A stretch of 64,000 bases of DNA. It comes from Hydractinia symbiolongicarpus (lineage: Eukaryota; Cnidaria; Hydrozoa; Anthoathecata; Hydractiniidae). Numbering within the stretch: the first letter of the stretch is position 1; each line of letters opens with the position of its first letter. The notes under the pieces are model-generated. The model made no database searches. It had not been told where the DNA came from and saw nothing but the letters and a program-made list of their open reading frames with translations. Shown here piece after piece: positions 11,501 to 24,382 of this stretch. Made by a program: the position numbers and the translations under genes. The stretch is from contig NC_079875.1 of assembly GCF_029227915.1 (NCBI RefSeq), positions 21,013,001 through 21,077,000 of the forward strand, read 5' to 3'.

Positions 11501-14500
11501 CATTGAGAATGGAACGACTAGTCCAATGGTAACTTGTCCAGGCAGATGGAAACACGTGATTTACGTGTGAGGCCTTTATTAGACTGCAAAAGGCCATATT
11601 ACAGCCTTTAAAGGACTGTGCACGTAGTTAAGAGTGTTCTAAGGCAACGGCGCTAATGAAAACGACTTGGGACGTTGTAGCGCATTGACAATGGAAGGAA
11701 TATTCCAATGGTAACCGGCGCAGGCATCTAAAACCACTTGATTTACGTGTGCGGCCTTTATTTGACTGCAAAAGGCCATATTACAGCCTTTATAGGACTG
11801 TGCGCGTAGTTAAGAGTGTTGTAAGGCAACGGCGCTAATGAAAGCGACTTTCCACGATGAAGCGCATTGAGACTGGAACGACTAGTCCAATGGTAACTTG
11901 TCCAGGCAGTAGAACCATGTGATTTACGTGTGAGGCCTTTATTAGACTGCAAAAGGCCTTATTACGGCCTTTATAGCACTGCGCACGTAGTTAAGCGTGT
12001 TCTAAGGCAACGGCGCTAATGAAAACGACTTGGGACGTTGTAGCGCATTGAGACTGGAACGACTAGTCCAATGGTAACTTGTCCAGGCAGATGGAACCAT
12101 GTGATTTACGTGTTAGACCTTTATTAGACTGCAAAAGGCCTTATTACGGACTTTATAGCACTGTGCACGTAATTAAGAGTGTTCTAAGGCCACGGCGCTA
12201 AGGAAAACCACTTGGAACGTTGTAGTGCATTGACAATGGAAGGAATATTCCAATGGTAACCGGCGCAGGCATCTAAAACCACTTGATTTACGTGTGCGGC
12301 TTTTATTTGACTGCAAAAGGCCATATTACAGCCTTTATAGGACTGTGCACGTAGTTAAGAGTGTTGTAAGGCAACGGCGCTAATGAAAGCGACTTTCGAC
12401 GATGAGTCCCATTGAGACTGGAACGACTAGTTTAATGGTAACTTGTCCAGGCAGATGGAACCACGTAATTTACGTGCGAGGCCTTTATTAGACTGCAAAA
12501 AGCCATATTACAGCCCTTATAGGACAGTGCACGCAGTTAAGGGTGTTCTAAGGCAACGGCGCTAATGATATCGACTTGGGACGTTGTAGCGCATTGAGAC
12601 TGGAACGACTAGTCCAATGGTAACTTGTCCAGGCAGATGGAAACACGTGATTTACGTGTGAGGCCTTTATTAGACTGCAAAAGGCCATATTGCAGCCTTT
12701 AAAGGACTGTGCACGTAGTTAAGAGTGTTCTAAGGCGACAGCGCTAATGAAAACGAACTTGGACGTTGTAGCGCATTGAGACTGGAAGGACTAGTCCAAT
12801 GGTAACCTGCGCAGGCAGGTGAAGCCACGTGATTTACGTGTTAGACCTTTATTAGACTGCAAAAGGCCCTATTACGGACTTTATAGCACTGTGCACGTAG
12901 TTAAGAGTGTTCTAAGGCCACGGCGCTAAGGAAAACCACTTGGAACGTTGTAGTGCATTGACAATGGAAGGAATATTCCAATGGTAACCGGCGCAGGCAT
13001 CTAAAACCACTTGATTTACGTGTGCGGCCTTTATTTGACTGCAAAAGGCCATATTACAGCCTTTATAGGACTGTGCGCGTAGTTAAGAGTGTTGTAAGGC
13101 AACGGCGCTAATGAAAGCGACTTTCCACGATGAAGCGCATTGAGACTGGAACGACTAGTCCAATGGTAACTTGTCCAGGCAGTAGAACCATGTGATTTAC
13201 GTGTGAGGCCTTTATTAGACTGCAAAAGGCCTTATTACGGCCTTTATAGCACTGCGCACGTAGTTAAGCGTGTTCTAAAGCGACGGCGCTAATGAAAACG
13301 ACTTGGGACGTTGTAGCGCATTGAGACTGGAAGGACTAGTCGAATGGTAACCTGCGCAGACAGGTGAAGCCACGTGATTTACGTGTTAGACCTTTATTAG
13401 ACTGCAAAAGGCCTTATTACGGACTTTATAGCACTGTGCACGTAGTTAAGAGTGTTCTAAGGCCACGGCGCTAAGGAAAACCACTTGGAACGTTGTAGTG
13501 CATTGACAATGGAAGGAATATTCCAATGGTAACCGGCGCAGGCATCTAAAACCACTTGATTTACGTGTGCGGCCTTTATTTAACTGCAAAAGGCCATATT
13601 ACAGCCTTTATAGCACTGTGCACGTAGTTAAGAGTGTTCTAAGGCGACAGCGCTAATGAAAACGAACTTGGACGTTGTAGCGCATTGAGACTGGAAGGAC
13701 TAGTCCAATGGTAACCTGCGCAGGCAGGTGAAGCCACGTGATTTACGTGTTAGACCTTTATTAGACTGCAAAAGGCCTTATTACGGACTTTATAGCACTG
13801 TGCACGTAGTTAAGAGTGTTCTAAGGCGACAGCGCTAATGAAAACGAACTTGGACGTTGTAGCGCATTGAGACTGGAAGGACTAGTCCAATGGTAACCTG
13901 CGCAGGCAGGTGAAGCCACGTGATTTACGTGTTAGACCTTTATTAGACTGCAAAAGGCCTTATTACGGACTTTATAGCACTGTGCACGTAGTTAAGAGTG
14001 TTCTAAGGCCACGGCGCTAAGGAAAACCACTTGGAACGTTGTAGTGCATTGACAATGGAAGGAATATTCCAATGGTAACCGGCGCAGGCATCTAAAACCA
14101 CTTGATTTACGTGTGCGGCCTTTATTTGACTGCAAAAGGCCATATTACAGCCTTTATAGGACTGTGCGCGTAGTTAAGAGTGTTGTAAGGCAACGGCGCT
14201 AATGAAAGCGACTTTCCACGATGAAGCGCATTGAGACTGGAACGACTAGTCCAATGGTAACTTGTCCAGGCAGTAGAACCATGTGATTTACGTGTTAGAC
14301 CTTTATTAGACTGCAAAAGGCCTTATTACGGACTTTATAGCACTGTGCACGTAGTTAAGAGTGTTCTAAGGCCACGGCGCTAAGGAAAACCACTTGGAAC
14401 GTTGTAGTGCATTGACAATGGAAGGAATATTCCAATGGTAACCGGCGCAGGCATCTAAAACCACTTGATTTACGTGTGCGGCCTTTATTTGACTGCAAAA

Positions 14501-16549
14501 GGCCATATTACAGCCTTTATAGGACTGTGCGCGTAGTTAAGAGTGTTGTAAGGCAACGGCGCTAATGAAAGCGACTTTCCACGATGAAGCGCATTGAGAC
14601 TGGAACGACTAGTCCAATGGTAACTTGTCCAGGCAGTAGAACCATGTGATTTACGTGTGAGGCCTTTATTAGACTGCAAAAGGCCTTATTACGGCCTTTA
14701 TAGCACTGCGCACGTAGTTAAGCGTGTTCTAAAGCGACGGCGCTAATGAAAACGACTTGGGACGTTGTAGCGCATTGAGACTGGAAGGACTAGTCGAATG
14801 GTAACCTGCGCAGACAGGTGAAGCCACGTGATTTACGTGTTAGACCTTTATTAGACTGCAAAAGGCCTTATTACGGACTTTATAGCACTGTGCACGTAGT
14901 TAAGAGTGTTCTAAGGCCACGGCGCTAAGGAAAACCACTTGGAACGTTGTAGTGCATTGACAATGGAAGGAATATTCCAATGGTAACCGGCGCAGGCATC
15001 TAAAACCACTTGATTTACGTGTGCGGCCTTTATTTGACTGCAAAAGGCCATATTACAGCCTTTATAGCACTGTGCGCGTAGTTAAGAGTGTTGTAAGGCA
15101 ACGGCGCTAATGAAAGCGACTTTCCACGATGAAGCGCATTGAGACTGGAACGACTAGTCCAATGGTAACCTGCGCAGGCAAATAGAACCATGTGATTTAC
15201 GTGCGAGGCCTTTATTAGGCTGCAAAAGGGCATATCACAGCCTTTGTAGGACTGTGCACGTAGTTAAGAGTGTTCTAAGGCAACGGCGCTAATGAAAACG
15301 ACTTGGGACGTTGTAGCGCATTGAGACTGGAACGACTAGTCCAATGGTAACTTGTCCAGGCAGATGGAACCACGTGATTTACGTGTGAGGCCTTTATTAG
15401 ACTGCAAAAGGCCTTATTACGGCCTTTATAGCACTGCGCACGTAGTTAAGAGTGTTCTAAGGCCACGGCGCTAAGGAAAACCACTTGAAACGTTGTAGTG
15501 CATTGACAATGGAAGGAATATTCCAATGGTAACCGCCGCAGGCATCTAAAACCACTTGATTTACGTGTGCGGCTTTTATTTGACTGCAAAAGGCCATATT
15601 ACAGCCTTTATAGGACTGTGCACGTAGTTAAGAGTGTTGTAAGGCAACGGCGCTAATGAAAGCGACTTTCGACGATGAAACCCATTGAGACTGGAACGAC
15701 TAGTTCAATGGTAACTTGTCCAGGTAGATGGAACCACGTAATTTACGTGCGAGGCCTTTATTAGACTGCAAAAGGCCATATTACAGCCCTTATAGGACTG
15801 TGCACGCAGTTAAGGGTGTTCTAAGGCAACGGCGCTAATGATATCGACTTGGGACGTTGTAGCGCATTGAGACTGGAACGACTAGTCCAATGGTAACCTG
15901 CGCAGGCAGATAGAACCACGTAATTTACGTGCGAGGTCTTTATTAGACTGCAAAAGGCCATATTAAAGCCTTTATAGGACGATGCACGTAGTTAAGCGTG
16001 TTCTAAAGCGACGGCGCTAATGAAAACGACTTGGGACGTTGTAGCGCATTGAGACTGGAAGGACTAGTCGAATTGTAACCTGCGCAGACAGGCGAAACCA
16101 CGTGATTTACGTGTTAGACCTTTATTAGACTGCAAAAGGCTTTATTACGGCCTTTATAGCACTGTGCACGTAGTTAAGAGTGTTCTAAGGCCACGGCGCT
16201 AAGGAAAACCACTTGGAACGTTGTAGTGCATTGACAATGGAAGGAATATTCCAATGGTAACCGGCGCAGGCATCTAAAACCACTTGATTTACGTGTGCGG
16301 CCTTTATTTGACTGCAAAAGGCCATATTACAGCCTTTATAGGACTGTGCGCGTAGTTAAGAGTGTTGTAAGGCAACGGCGCTAATGAAAGCGACTTTCCA
16401 CGATGAAGCGCATTGAGACTGGAACGACTAGTCCAATGGTAACCTGCGCAGGCAAATAGAACCATGTGATTTACGTGCGAGGCCTTTATTAGGCTGCAAA
16501 AGGGCATATCACAGCCTTTGTAGGTCTGTGCACGTAGTTAAGAGTGTTC
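8543..16549. repeat. 44-monomer HOR, copy B (8,007 bp)
   Basis: Second copy of the 8-kb unit. Equivalent landmarks all lie 8,007 bp downstream of copy A: the CACGCGTGAGCCC-like monomer at about 640 and 8,647, the CATTGCGTCTGG variant near 945 and 8,952, and the tandem AACGAACTTGG monomers near 5,640 and 13,647. After about 16,549 the sequence still follows the unit start for about 100 bp, because neighbouring monomers are alike, and then diverges at CCATGTG near 16,645. There are therefore two copies and no third. Four clustered differences at about 10,562-10,577 versus copy A may be a small conversion tract. Confidence 0.92.
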
Positions 16550-16589
16550 TAAGGCAACGGCGCTAATGAAAACGACTTGGGACGTTGTA

Positions 16590-18773
16590 GCGCATTGAGA
16601 CTGGAACGACTAGTCCAATGGTAACTTGTCCAGGCAGATGGAACCATGTGATTTACGTGTGAGGCCTTTATTAGACTGCAAAAGGCCTTATTACGGCCTT
16701 TATAGCACTGCGCACGTAGTTAAGCGTGTTCTAAAGCGACGGCGCTAATGAAAAGGACTTGGGACGTTGTAGCGCATTGAGACTGGAAGGACTAGTCGAA
16801 TGGTAACCTGCGCAGACAGGTGAAACCACGTGATTTACGTGTTAGACCTTTATTAGACTGCAAAAGGCCTTATTACGGACTTTATAGCACTGTGCACGTA
16901 GTTAAGAGTGTTCTAAGGCCACGGCGCTAAGGAAAACCACTTGGAACGTTGTAGTGCATTGACAATGGAAGGAATATTCCAATGGTAACGGGCGCAGGCA
17001 TCTAAAACCACTTGATTTACGTGTGCGGCCTTTATTTGACTGCAAAAGGCCATATTACAGCCTTTATAGGACTGTGCGCGTAGTTAAGAGTGTTGTAAGG
17101 CAACGGCGCTAATGAAAGCGACTTTCCACGATGAAGCGCATTGAGACTGGAACGACTAGTCCAATGGTAACCTGCGCAGGCAAATAGAACCATGTGATTT
17201 ACGTGTGAGGCCTTTATTAGGCTGCAAAAGGCCATATCACAGCCTTTGTAGGACTGTGCACGTAGTTAAGAGTGTTCTAAGGCAACGGCGCTAATGAAAA
17301 CGACTTGGGACGTTGTAGCGCATTGAGACTGGAACGACTAGTCCAATGGTAACTTGTCCAGGCAGATGGAACCACGTGATTTACGTGTGAGGCCTTTATT
17401 AGACTGCAAAAGGCCTTATTACGGCCTTTATAGCACTGCGCACGTAGTTAAGAGTGTTCTAAGGCCACGGCGCTAAGGAAAACCACTTGAAACGTTGTAG
17501 TGCATTGACAATGGAAGGAATATTCCAATGGTAACCGGCGCAGGCATCTAAAACCACTTGATTTACGTGTGCGGCTTTTATTTGACTGCAAAAGGCCATA
17601 TTACAGCCTTTATAGGACTGTGCACGTAGTTAAGAGTGTTGTAAGGCAACGGCGCTAATGAAAGCGACTTTCGACGATGAAACCCATTGAGACTGGAACG
17701 ACTAGTTCAATGGTAACTTGTCCAGGTATATGGAACCACGTAATTTACGTGCGAGGCCTTTATTAGACTGCAAAAGGCCATATTACAGCCCTTATAGGAC
17801 TGTGCACGCAGTTAAGGGTGTTCTAAGGCAACGGCGCTAATGATATCGACTTGGGACGTTGTAGCGCATTGAGACTGGAACGACTAGTCCAATGGTAACC
17901 TGCGCAGGCAGATAGAACCACGTAATTTACGTGCGAGGTCTTTATTAGACTGCAAAAGGCCATATTAAAGCCTTTATAGGACGATGCACGTAGTTAAGCG
18001 TGTTCTAAAGCGACGGCGCTAATGAAAACGACTTGGGACGTTGTAGCGCATTGAGACTGGAAGGACTAGTCGAATTGTAACCTGCGCAGACAGGCGAAAC
18101 CACGTGATTTACGTGTTAGACCTTTATTTGACTGCAAAAGGCCATATTACAGCCTTTATAGCACTGTGCACGTAGTTAAGAGTGTTGTAAGGTAACGGCG
18201 CTAATAAAAGCTACTTTCGACGATGTAGCGCATTGAGACTGGAACGACTAGTCCAATGGTAATCGGCGCAGGCAGCTGAAACCGCGTGATTCACGTGTTA
18301 GGCCTTTATTAGACTGCAAAAGGCCATATTACAGCCTTTATGGGACTGTGCACGTAGTTAAGAGTGTTCTAAGGCAATGGCGCTAATGAAAGCGACCTTA
18401 GACGTTTTAGCGCATTGAGACTGGAAGGACTAGTCGAATGGTAACCTGCGCAGACAGGTGAAGCCACGTGATTTACGTGTTAGACCTTTATTAGACTGCA
18501 AAAGGCCTTATTACGGCCTTTATAGCACTGTGCACGTAGTTAATAGTGTTCTAAGGCCACAGCGCTAAGGAAAACCACTTGGAACGTTGTAGTGCATTGA
18601 CAATGGAAGGAATATTCCAATGGTAACCGGCGCAGGCATCTAAAACCACTTGATTTACGTGTGCGGCCTTTATTTGACTGCAAAAGGCCATATTACAGCC
18701 TTTATAGGACTGTGCGCGTAGTTAAGAGTGTTGTAAGGCAACGGCGCTAATGAAAGCGAATTTCGATGATGAA
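16590..18773. repeat. 12-monomer unit, copy 1 (2,184 bp)
   Basis: This block recurs 2,184 bp (12 x 182) downstream. Shared private variants include AATGAAAAGGACTTGGG, GTAACGGGCGCAGG and the GCACGTAGTTAAGCGTG monomer. Much of it, about 16,643-18,126, is also a copy of 14,641-16,124 at an offset of 2,002 bp (11 monomers). The following 300 bp resemble 10.85-11.13 kb, with the shared GTAAGGTAACGG, CCGCGTGATTCACG and TTATGGGACTG variants. It is therefore a patchwork of 8-kb-unit segments. The left edge is fuzzy by some tens of bases. Confidence 0.75.
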
Positions 18774-19831
18774 GCGCATTGAGACTGGAACGACTAGTCC
18801 AATGGTAACTTGTCCAGGCAGATGGAACCATGTGACTTACGTGTGAGGCGTTTATTAGACTGCAAAAGGCCTTATTACGGCCTTTATAGCACTGCGCACG
18901 TAGTTAAGCGTGTTCTAAAGCGACGGCGCTAATGAAAAGGACTTGGGACGTTGTAGCGCATTGAGACTGGAAGGACTAGTCGAATGGTAACCTGCGCAGA
19001 CAGGTGAAACCACGTGATTTACGTGTTAGACCTTTATTAGACTGCAAAAGGCCTTATTACGGACTTTATAGCACTGTGCACGTAGTTAAGAGTGTTCTAA
19101 GGCCACGGCGCTAAGGAAAACCACTTGGAACGTTGTAGTGCATTGACAATGGAAGGAATATTCCAATGGTAACGGGCGCAGGCATCTAAAACCACTTGAT
19201 TTACGTGTGCGGCCTTTATTTGACTGCAAAAGGCCATATTACAGCCTTTATAGGACTGTGCGCGTAGTTAAGAGTGTTGTAAGGCAACGGCGCTAATGAA
19301 AGCGACTTTCCACGATGAAGCGCATTGAGACTGGAACGACTAGTCCAATGGTAACCTGCGCAGGCAAATAGAACCATGTGATTTACGTGTGAGGCCTTTA
19401 TTAGGCTGCAAAAGGGCATATCACAGCCTTTGTAGGACTGTGCACGTAGTTAAGAGTGTTCTAAGGCAACGGCGCTAATGAAAACGACTTGGGACGTTGT
19501 AGCGCATTGAGACTGGAACGACTAGTCCAATGGTAACTTGTCCAGGCAGATGGAACCACGTGATTTACGTGTGAGGCCTTTATTAGACTGCAAAAGGCCT
19601 TATTACGGCCTTTATAGCACTGCGCACGTAGTTAAGAGTGTTCTAAGGCCACGGCGCTAAGGAAAACCACTTGAAACGTTGTAGTGCATTGACAATGGAA
19701 GGAATATTCCAATGGTAACCGGCGCAGGCATCTAAAACCACTTGATTTACGTGTGCGGCTTTTATTTGACTGCAAAAGGCCATATTACAGCCTTTATAGG
19801 ACTGTGCACGTAGTTAAGAGTGTTGTAAGGC
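18774..19831. repeat. 12-monomer unit, partial copy 2
   Basis: This follows the previous unit for about 1,058 bp at an offset of 2,184 bp, including the AAAAGGACTT and GTAACGGGCGCAGG markers. It then stops at GTTGTAAGG, where GCAACGGCG is replaced by CCACAGCAC. The stop coincides with the switch to the other monomer repertoire. Confidence 0.75.
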
Positions 19832-22014
19832 CACAGCACTAAGGAAAACGACTTGAGGCGTTGTAGCGCATTGAGACTGGAACGAATAGTCCAATGGTAA
19901 CCTGCACAGGCAGATGGAACAACGTGATTTACGTGTGAGGCCTTTATTACCCTGCAAAACGCCATATTACGGTCGTTTAAGGGGCTGTGCACGTAATTAA
20001 GAGAGCTCTAAAGCCACGGCGCTAAATAGAACCACTTGGAACGTTGTAGGGCATTGTGACTGGAAGAAATAGTCCGATGGTAAGCTGCGCAGGCAGATGA
20101 AACCACGTGATTTACATGTGAGGCTTTTATTAGACTGGAAAAGGGCATATTATAGCCTTTGTAGGACGATGCACGTAGTTAAGAGTGTTCTAAGGCGACT
20201 GCGCTAATGAAAGCGACCTTGGACGTTGTAACGCATTGAGACTGGAACGACTAGTCCAATGGTAACCTGCGCAGGCAGATAGAACCACGTGATTTACGTG
20301 TGAGGCCTTTGTTAGACTGCAAAAGGCCATATTACGGTCCTTATAGGACTGTGCACGTAGTTAATAGTGTTCTAAGGCGACGGCGGTAATGAAAGCGACT
20401 TTGGACAATGTAGTGCATTGAGACTGGAACAACTAGTCCAATGGTAACCTGCGCAGGGAGATGGAACCCCATGATTTACGTGTGAGGCCTTTGTTAGACT
20501 GCAAAAGGCCATATTACGGTCCTTATAGGACTGTGCACGTAGTTAATAGTGTTCTAAGGCAACGGCGCTAATGAAGACGACTTGGGACGTTGTTGTGCAT
20601 TGAGACTGGAACGACTAATCCAATGGTAACCTGCGCAGGCAGGTGAAACCACGTGATTTACGTGTGAGGCTTTTATTAGACTGCAAAAGGCCATATTACA
20701 GCCTTTAAACGACTGTGCACGCAGTTAATGGTGTTCTAAGGCGACGGCGCTAATGAAAGCGACTTTCGACGATGAAGAACATTGAGACTGGAACGACTAG
20801 TCCAATGGTAACTTGTCCAGGCAGATGGAACCACGTGATTTACGTGTGAGTCCTTTATTAGACTGCAAAAAGCCATATTACAGCCTTTATAGGACTGTGA
20901 ACGTAGTTAAGAGTGATGTAAGGCAACGGCGCTTATGAAAACGACTTGGGACGTTGTAGCGCATTGAGACTGGAAGGAATATCTCAATGGTAACCTGCGC
21001 AGGCATCTGAAACCGCTTGATTTAAGTGTGCGTCCTTTATTAGGCTGCAAAAGGGCATATCACAGCCTTTGTAGGACTGTGCACGTAGTTAAAAGTGTTC
21101 TAAGACAACGGCGCTAATGAAGACGACTTGGGACGTTGTCGTGCATTGAGACTGGAGCGACTAGTATAATGGTAACCTGCCCAGGCAGGTGAAATCACGT
21201 GATTTACGTGTGAGGCTTTTATTAGACTGCAAAAGGCCATATTACAGCCTTTAAACGACTGTGCACATAGTTAAGAGTGTTCTAAGGCGACTGCGCTAAT
21301 GAAAGCGACCTTGGACGTTGTAACGCATTGAGACTGGAACGACTAGTCCAATGGTAACCTGCGCAGGCAGATAGAACCACGTGATTTACGTGCGAGGCCT
21401 TTATTAGGCTGCAAAAGGCTATAGTACAGCCTTTATAGCACTGTGCACGCACTTAAGAGTGTTCTAAGGCAACGGCGCTAAGAAAAACCACTTGGAACGT
21501 TGCAGTGCATTGACTATAGAAGGAATATTCCAATGGTAACCGGCGCAGGCATCTGAAACCACTTGAGTTACGTCTGCGGCCTTTATTTGACTGCTAAAGG
21601 CTATATTACAGCCTTTATAGGACTGTGCACGCAGTTAATGGTGTTCTAAGGCGACGGCGCTAATGAAAGCGACTTTCGTCGATGAAGCGCATTGAGACTG
21701 GAACGACTAGTCCAATGGTAACCTGCGCAGGCAGATGGAACCACGTGATTTACGTGTGAGGCCTTTATTAGACTGCAAAAAGCCATATTACAGCCTTTAT
21801 AGGACTGTGCACGTAGTTAAGAGTGTTGTAAGGCAACGGCGCTAATGAAAACGACTTGGGACGTTGTAGCGCATTGAGACTGGAACGACTAGTCCAATGG
21901 TAACTTGTCCAGGCAGATGGAACCACGTGATTTACGCGTGAGCCCTTTATTAGACTGCAAAAAGCCATATTACAGCCTTTATAGGACTGTGCACGTAGTT
22001 AAGAGTGTTGTAAG
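19831..22014. repeat. 12-monomer unit of the right-hand repertoire, first copy
   Basis: First block with a distinct monomer set: GGCCACAGCACTAAGG, ACCTGCACAGGCAG, TATTACCCTGCAAAACG, GGTCGTTTAAGGGGCTG, AATTAAGAGAGCTCTAAAG and TAAATAGAACC. It corresponds to 24,383-26,567 at an offset of about 4,552 bp. Shared rare variants include AACCCCATGATTTACG, GTGAACGTAGTTAAGAGTGA and GCGCTTATGAAAACG. Unit length is close to 12 monomers. Differences include GTATAATGG at about 21,171, where the other copy reads GTCCAATGG. Confidence 0.75.
20002..20009. other. 8-bp palindrome AGAGCTCT (example, right-hand repertoire)
   Basis: Located in the GCACGTAATTAAGAGAGCTCTAAAG monomer class, where other monomers read AAGAGTGTTCTAAGG. 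I did not see this class left of about 19.98 kb. It is frequent from there to the right end. Confidence 0.8.
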
Positions 22015-22340
22015 GCCACAGCACTAAGGAAAACGACTTGAGGCGTTGTAGCGCATTGAGACTGGAACGAATAGTCCAATGGTAACCTGCACAGGCAGAT
22101 GGAACAACGTGATTTACGTGTGAGGCCTTTATTACCCTGCAAAACGCCATATTACAGCCTTTAAACGACTGTGCACATAGTTAAGAGTGTTCTAAGGCGA
22201 CTGCGCTAATGAAAGCGACCTTGGACGTTGTAACGCATTGAGACTGGAACGACTAGTCCAATGGTAACCTGCGCAGGCAGATAGAACCACGTGATTTACG
22301 TGCGAGGCCTTTATTAGGCTGCAAAAGGCTATAGTACAGC
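21241..22340. repeat. Local 5-monomer duplication (offset 910 bp)
   Basis: Sequence from about 21,241 (TTTAAACGACTGTGCACATAG, then the CTATAGTACAGCC variant at about 21,418) reappears at 22,151-22,340, 910 bp or five monomers later. The join at about 22,150 puts CAAAACGCCATATTAC directly before AGCCTTTAAACG. At the parallel place near 24,517 it is followed by GGTCGTTTAAGG. This is a recent in-register unequal exchange. Confidence 0.7.
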
Positions 22341-24382
22341 CTTTATAGGACTGTGCACGTAGTTAAGAGTGTTGTAAGGCCACAGCACTAAGGAAAACGA
22401 CTTGAGGCGTTGTAGCGCATTGAGACTGGAACGAATAGTCCAATGGTAACCTGCACAGGCAGATGGAACAACGTGATTTACGTGTGAGGCCTTTATTACC
22501 CTGCAAAACGCCATATTACGGTCGTTTAAGGGGCTGTGCACGTAATTAAGAGAGCTCTAAAGCCACGGCGCTAAATAGAACCACTTGGAACGTTGTAGGG
22601 CATTGTGACTGGAAGAAATAGTCCGATGGTAAGCTGCGCAGGCAGATGAAACCACGTGATTTACATGTGAGGCTTTTATTAGACTGGAAAAGGGCATATT
22701 ATAGCCTTTGTAGGACGATGCACGTAGTTAAGAGTGTTCTAAGGCGACTGCGCTAATGAAAGCGACCTTGGACGTTGTAACGCATTGAGACTGGAACGAC
22801 TAGTCCAACGGTAACCTGCGCAGGCAGATAGAACCACGTGATTTACGTGTGAGGCCTTTGTTAGACTGCAAAAGGCCATATTACGGTCCTTATAGGACTG
22901 TGCACGTAGTTAATAGTGTTCTAAGGCGACGGCGGTAATGAAAGCGACTTTGGACAATGTAGTGCATTGAGACTGGAACAACTAGTCCAATGGTAACCTG
23001 CGCAGGCAAATGGAACCATGTGATTTACGTGCGAGGCCATTATTAGGCTGCAAAAGGGCATATCACAGCCTTTGTAGGATTGTGCACGTAGTTAATAGTG
23101 TTCTAAGGCAACGGCGCTAATGAAGACGACTTGGGACGTTGTCGTGCATTGAGACTGGAACGACTAATCCAATGGTAACCTGCGCAGGCAGGTGAAACCA
23201 CGTGATTTACGTGTGAGGCTTTTATTAGACTGCAAAAGGCCATATTACAGCCTTTAAACGACTGTGCACGCAGTTAATGGTGTTCTAATGCGACGGCGCT
23301 AATGAAAGCGACTTTCGACGATGAAGAACATTGAGACTGGAACGACTAGTCCAATGGTAACTTGTCCAGGCAGATGGAACCACGTGATTTACGTGTGAGT
23401 CCTTTATTAGACTGCAAAAAGCCATATTACAGCCTTTATAGGACTGTGAACGTAGTTAAGAGTGATGTAAGGCAACGGCGCTAATGAAAACGACTTGGGA
23501 CGTTGTAGCGCATTGAGACTGGAAGGAATATCCCAATGGTAACCTGCGCAGGCATCTGAAACCGCTTGATTTAAGTGTGCGTCCTTTATTAGGCTGCAAA
23601 AGGGCATATCACAGCCTTTGTAGGACTGTGCACGTAGTTAAAAGTGTTCTAAGACAACGGCGCTAATGAAGACGACTTTGGACGTTGTCGTGCATTGAGA
23701 CTGGAACGACTAGTCCAATGGTAACCTGCCCAGGCAGGTGAAATCACGTTATTTACGTGTGAGGCTTTTATTAGACTGCAAAAGGCCATATTACAGCCTT
23801 TAAACGACTGTGCACATAGTTAAGAGTGTTCTAAGGCGACTGCGCTAATGAAAGCGACCTTGGACGTTGTAACGCATTGAGACTGGAACGACTAGTCCAA
23901 TGGTAACCTGCGCAGGCAGATAGAACCACGTGATTTACGTGTGAGGCCTTTGTTAGACTGCAAAAGGCCATATTACAGCCTTTATAGGACTGTGCACGTA
24001 GTTAAGAGTGTTGTAAGGCAACGGCGCTAATGAAAACGACTTGGGACGTTGTAGCGCATTGAGACTGGAACGACTAGTCCAATGGTAACTTGTCCAGGCA
24101 GATGGAACCACGTGATTTACGTGTGAGGCCTTTATTAGACTGCAAAAAGCCATATTACAGCCTTTATAGGACTGTGCACGTAGTTAAGAGTGTTGTAAGG
24201 CAACGGCGCTAATGAAAACGACTTGGGACGTTGTAGCGCATTGAGACTGGAACGACTAGTCCAATGGTAACTTGTCCAGGCAGATGGAACCACGTGATTT
24301 ACGCGTGAGCCCTTTATTAGACTGCAAAAAGCCATATTACAGCCTTTATAGGACTGTGCACGTAGTTAAGAGTGTTGTAAGG
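22015..24382. repeat. 13-monomer block between 12-monomer units
   Basis: About 2,368 bp of the same monomer types. Its last part, about 24,135-24,383, repeats 21,768-22,015 at an offset of 2,367 bp. The stretch 22,492-23,976 reappears at 32,234-33,718, offset 9,742. Private variants shared with that copy are CCAACGGTAACC, CTAATGCGACGG and CACGTTATTTACG. It therefore served as, or shares ancestry with, the extra block in the larger HOR downstream. Confidence 0.7.
23724..23739. other. Dyad ACCTGCC-CA-GGCAGGT (example)
   Basis: Seven-base arms with a two-base spacer at the monomer start. Compared with CCTGCGCAGG, the changed bases keep an inverted repeat of different pairing. The same form is seen, for example, near 25,727, 31,281, 37,929, 41,568, 43,178 and 51,373. 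Confidence 0.85.

Noticed and set aside
536-16549. Segmental duplication of unique DNA
   Set aside because: The duplicated block is wholly satellite, so it is a HOR-type tandem duplication rather than a gene-bearing segment.
24135-24335. Dozens of minus-strand ORFs of about 64-82 codons with near-identical products (example given)
   Set aside because: They are read-through of the satellite across one monomer junction. The monomer length is not a multiple of 3, so frames break in the next monomer. Variation falls at all codon positions, and there is no start or promoter context.
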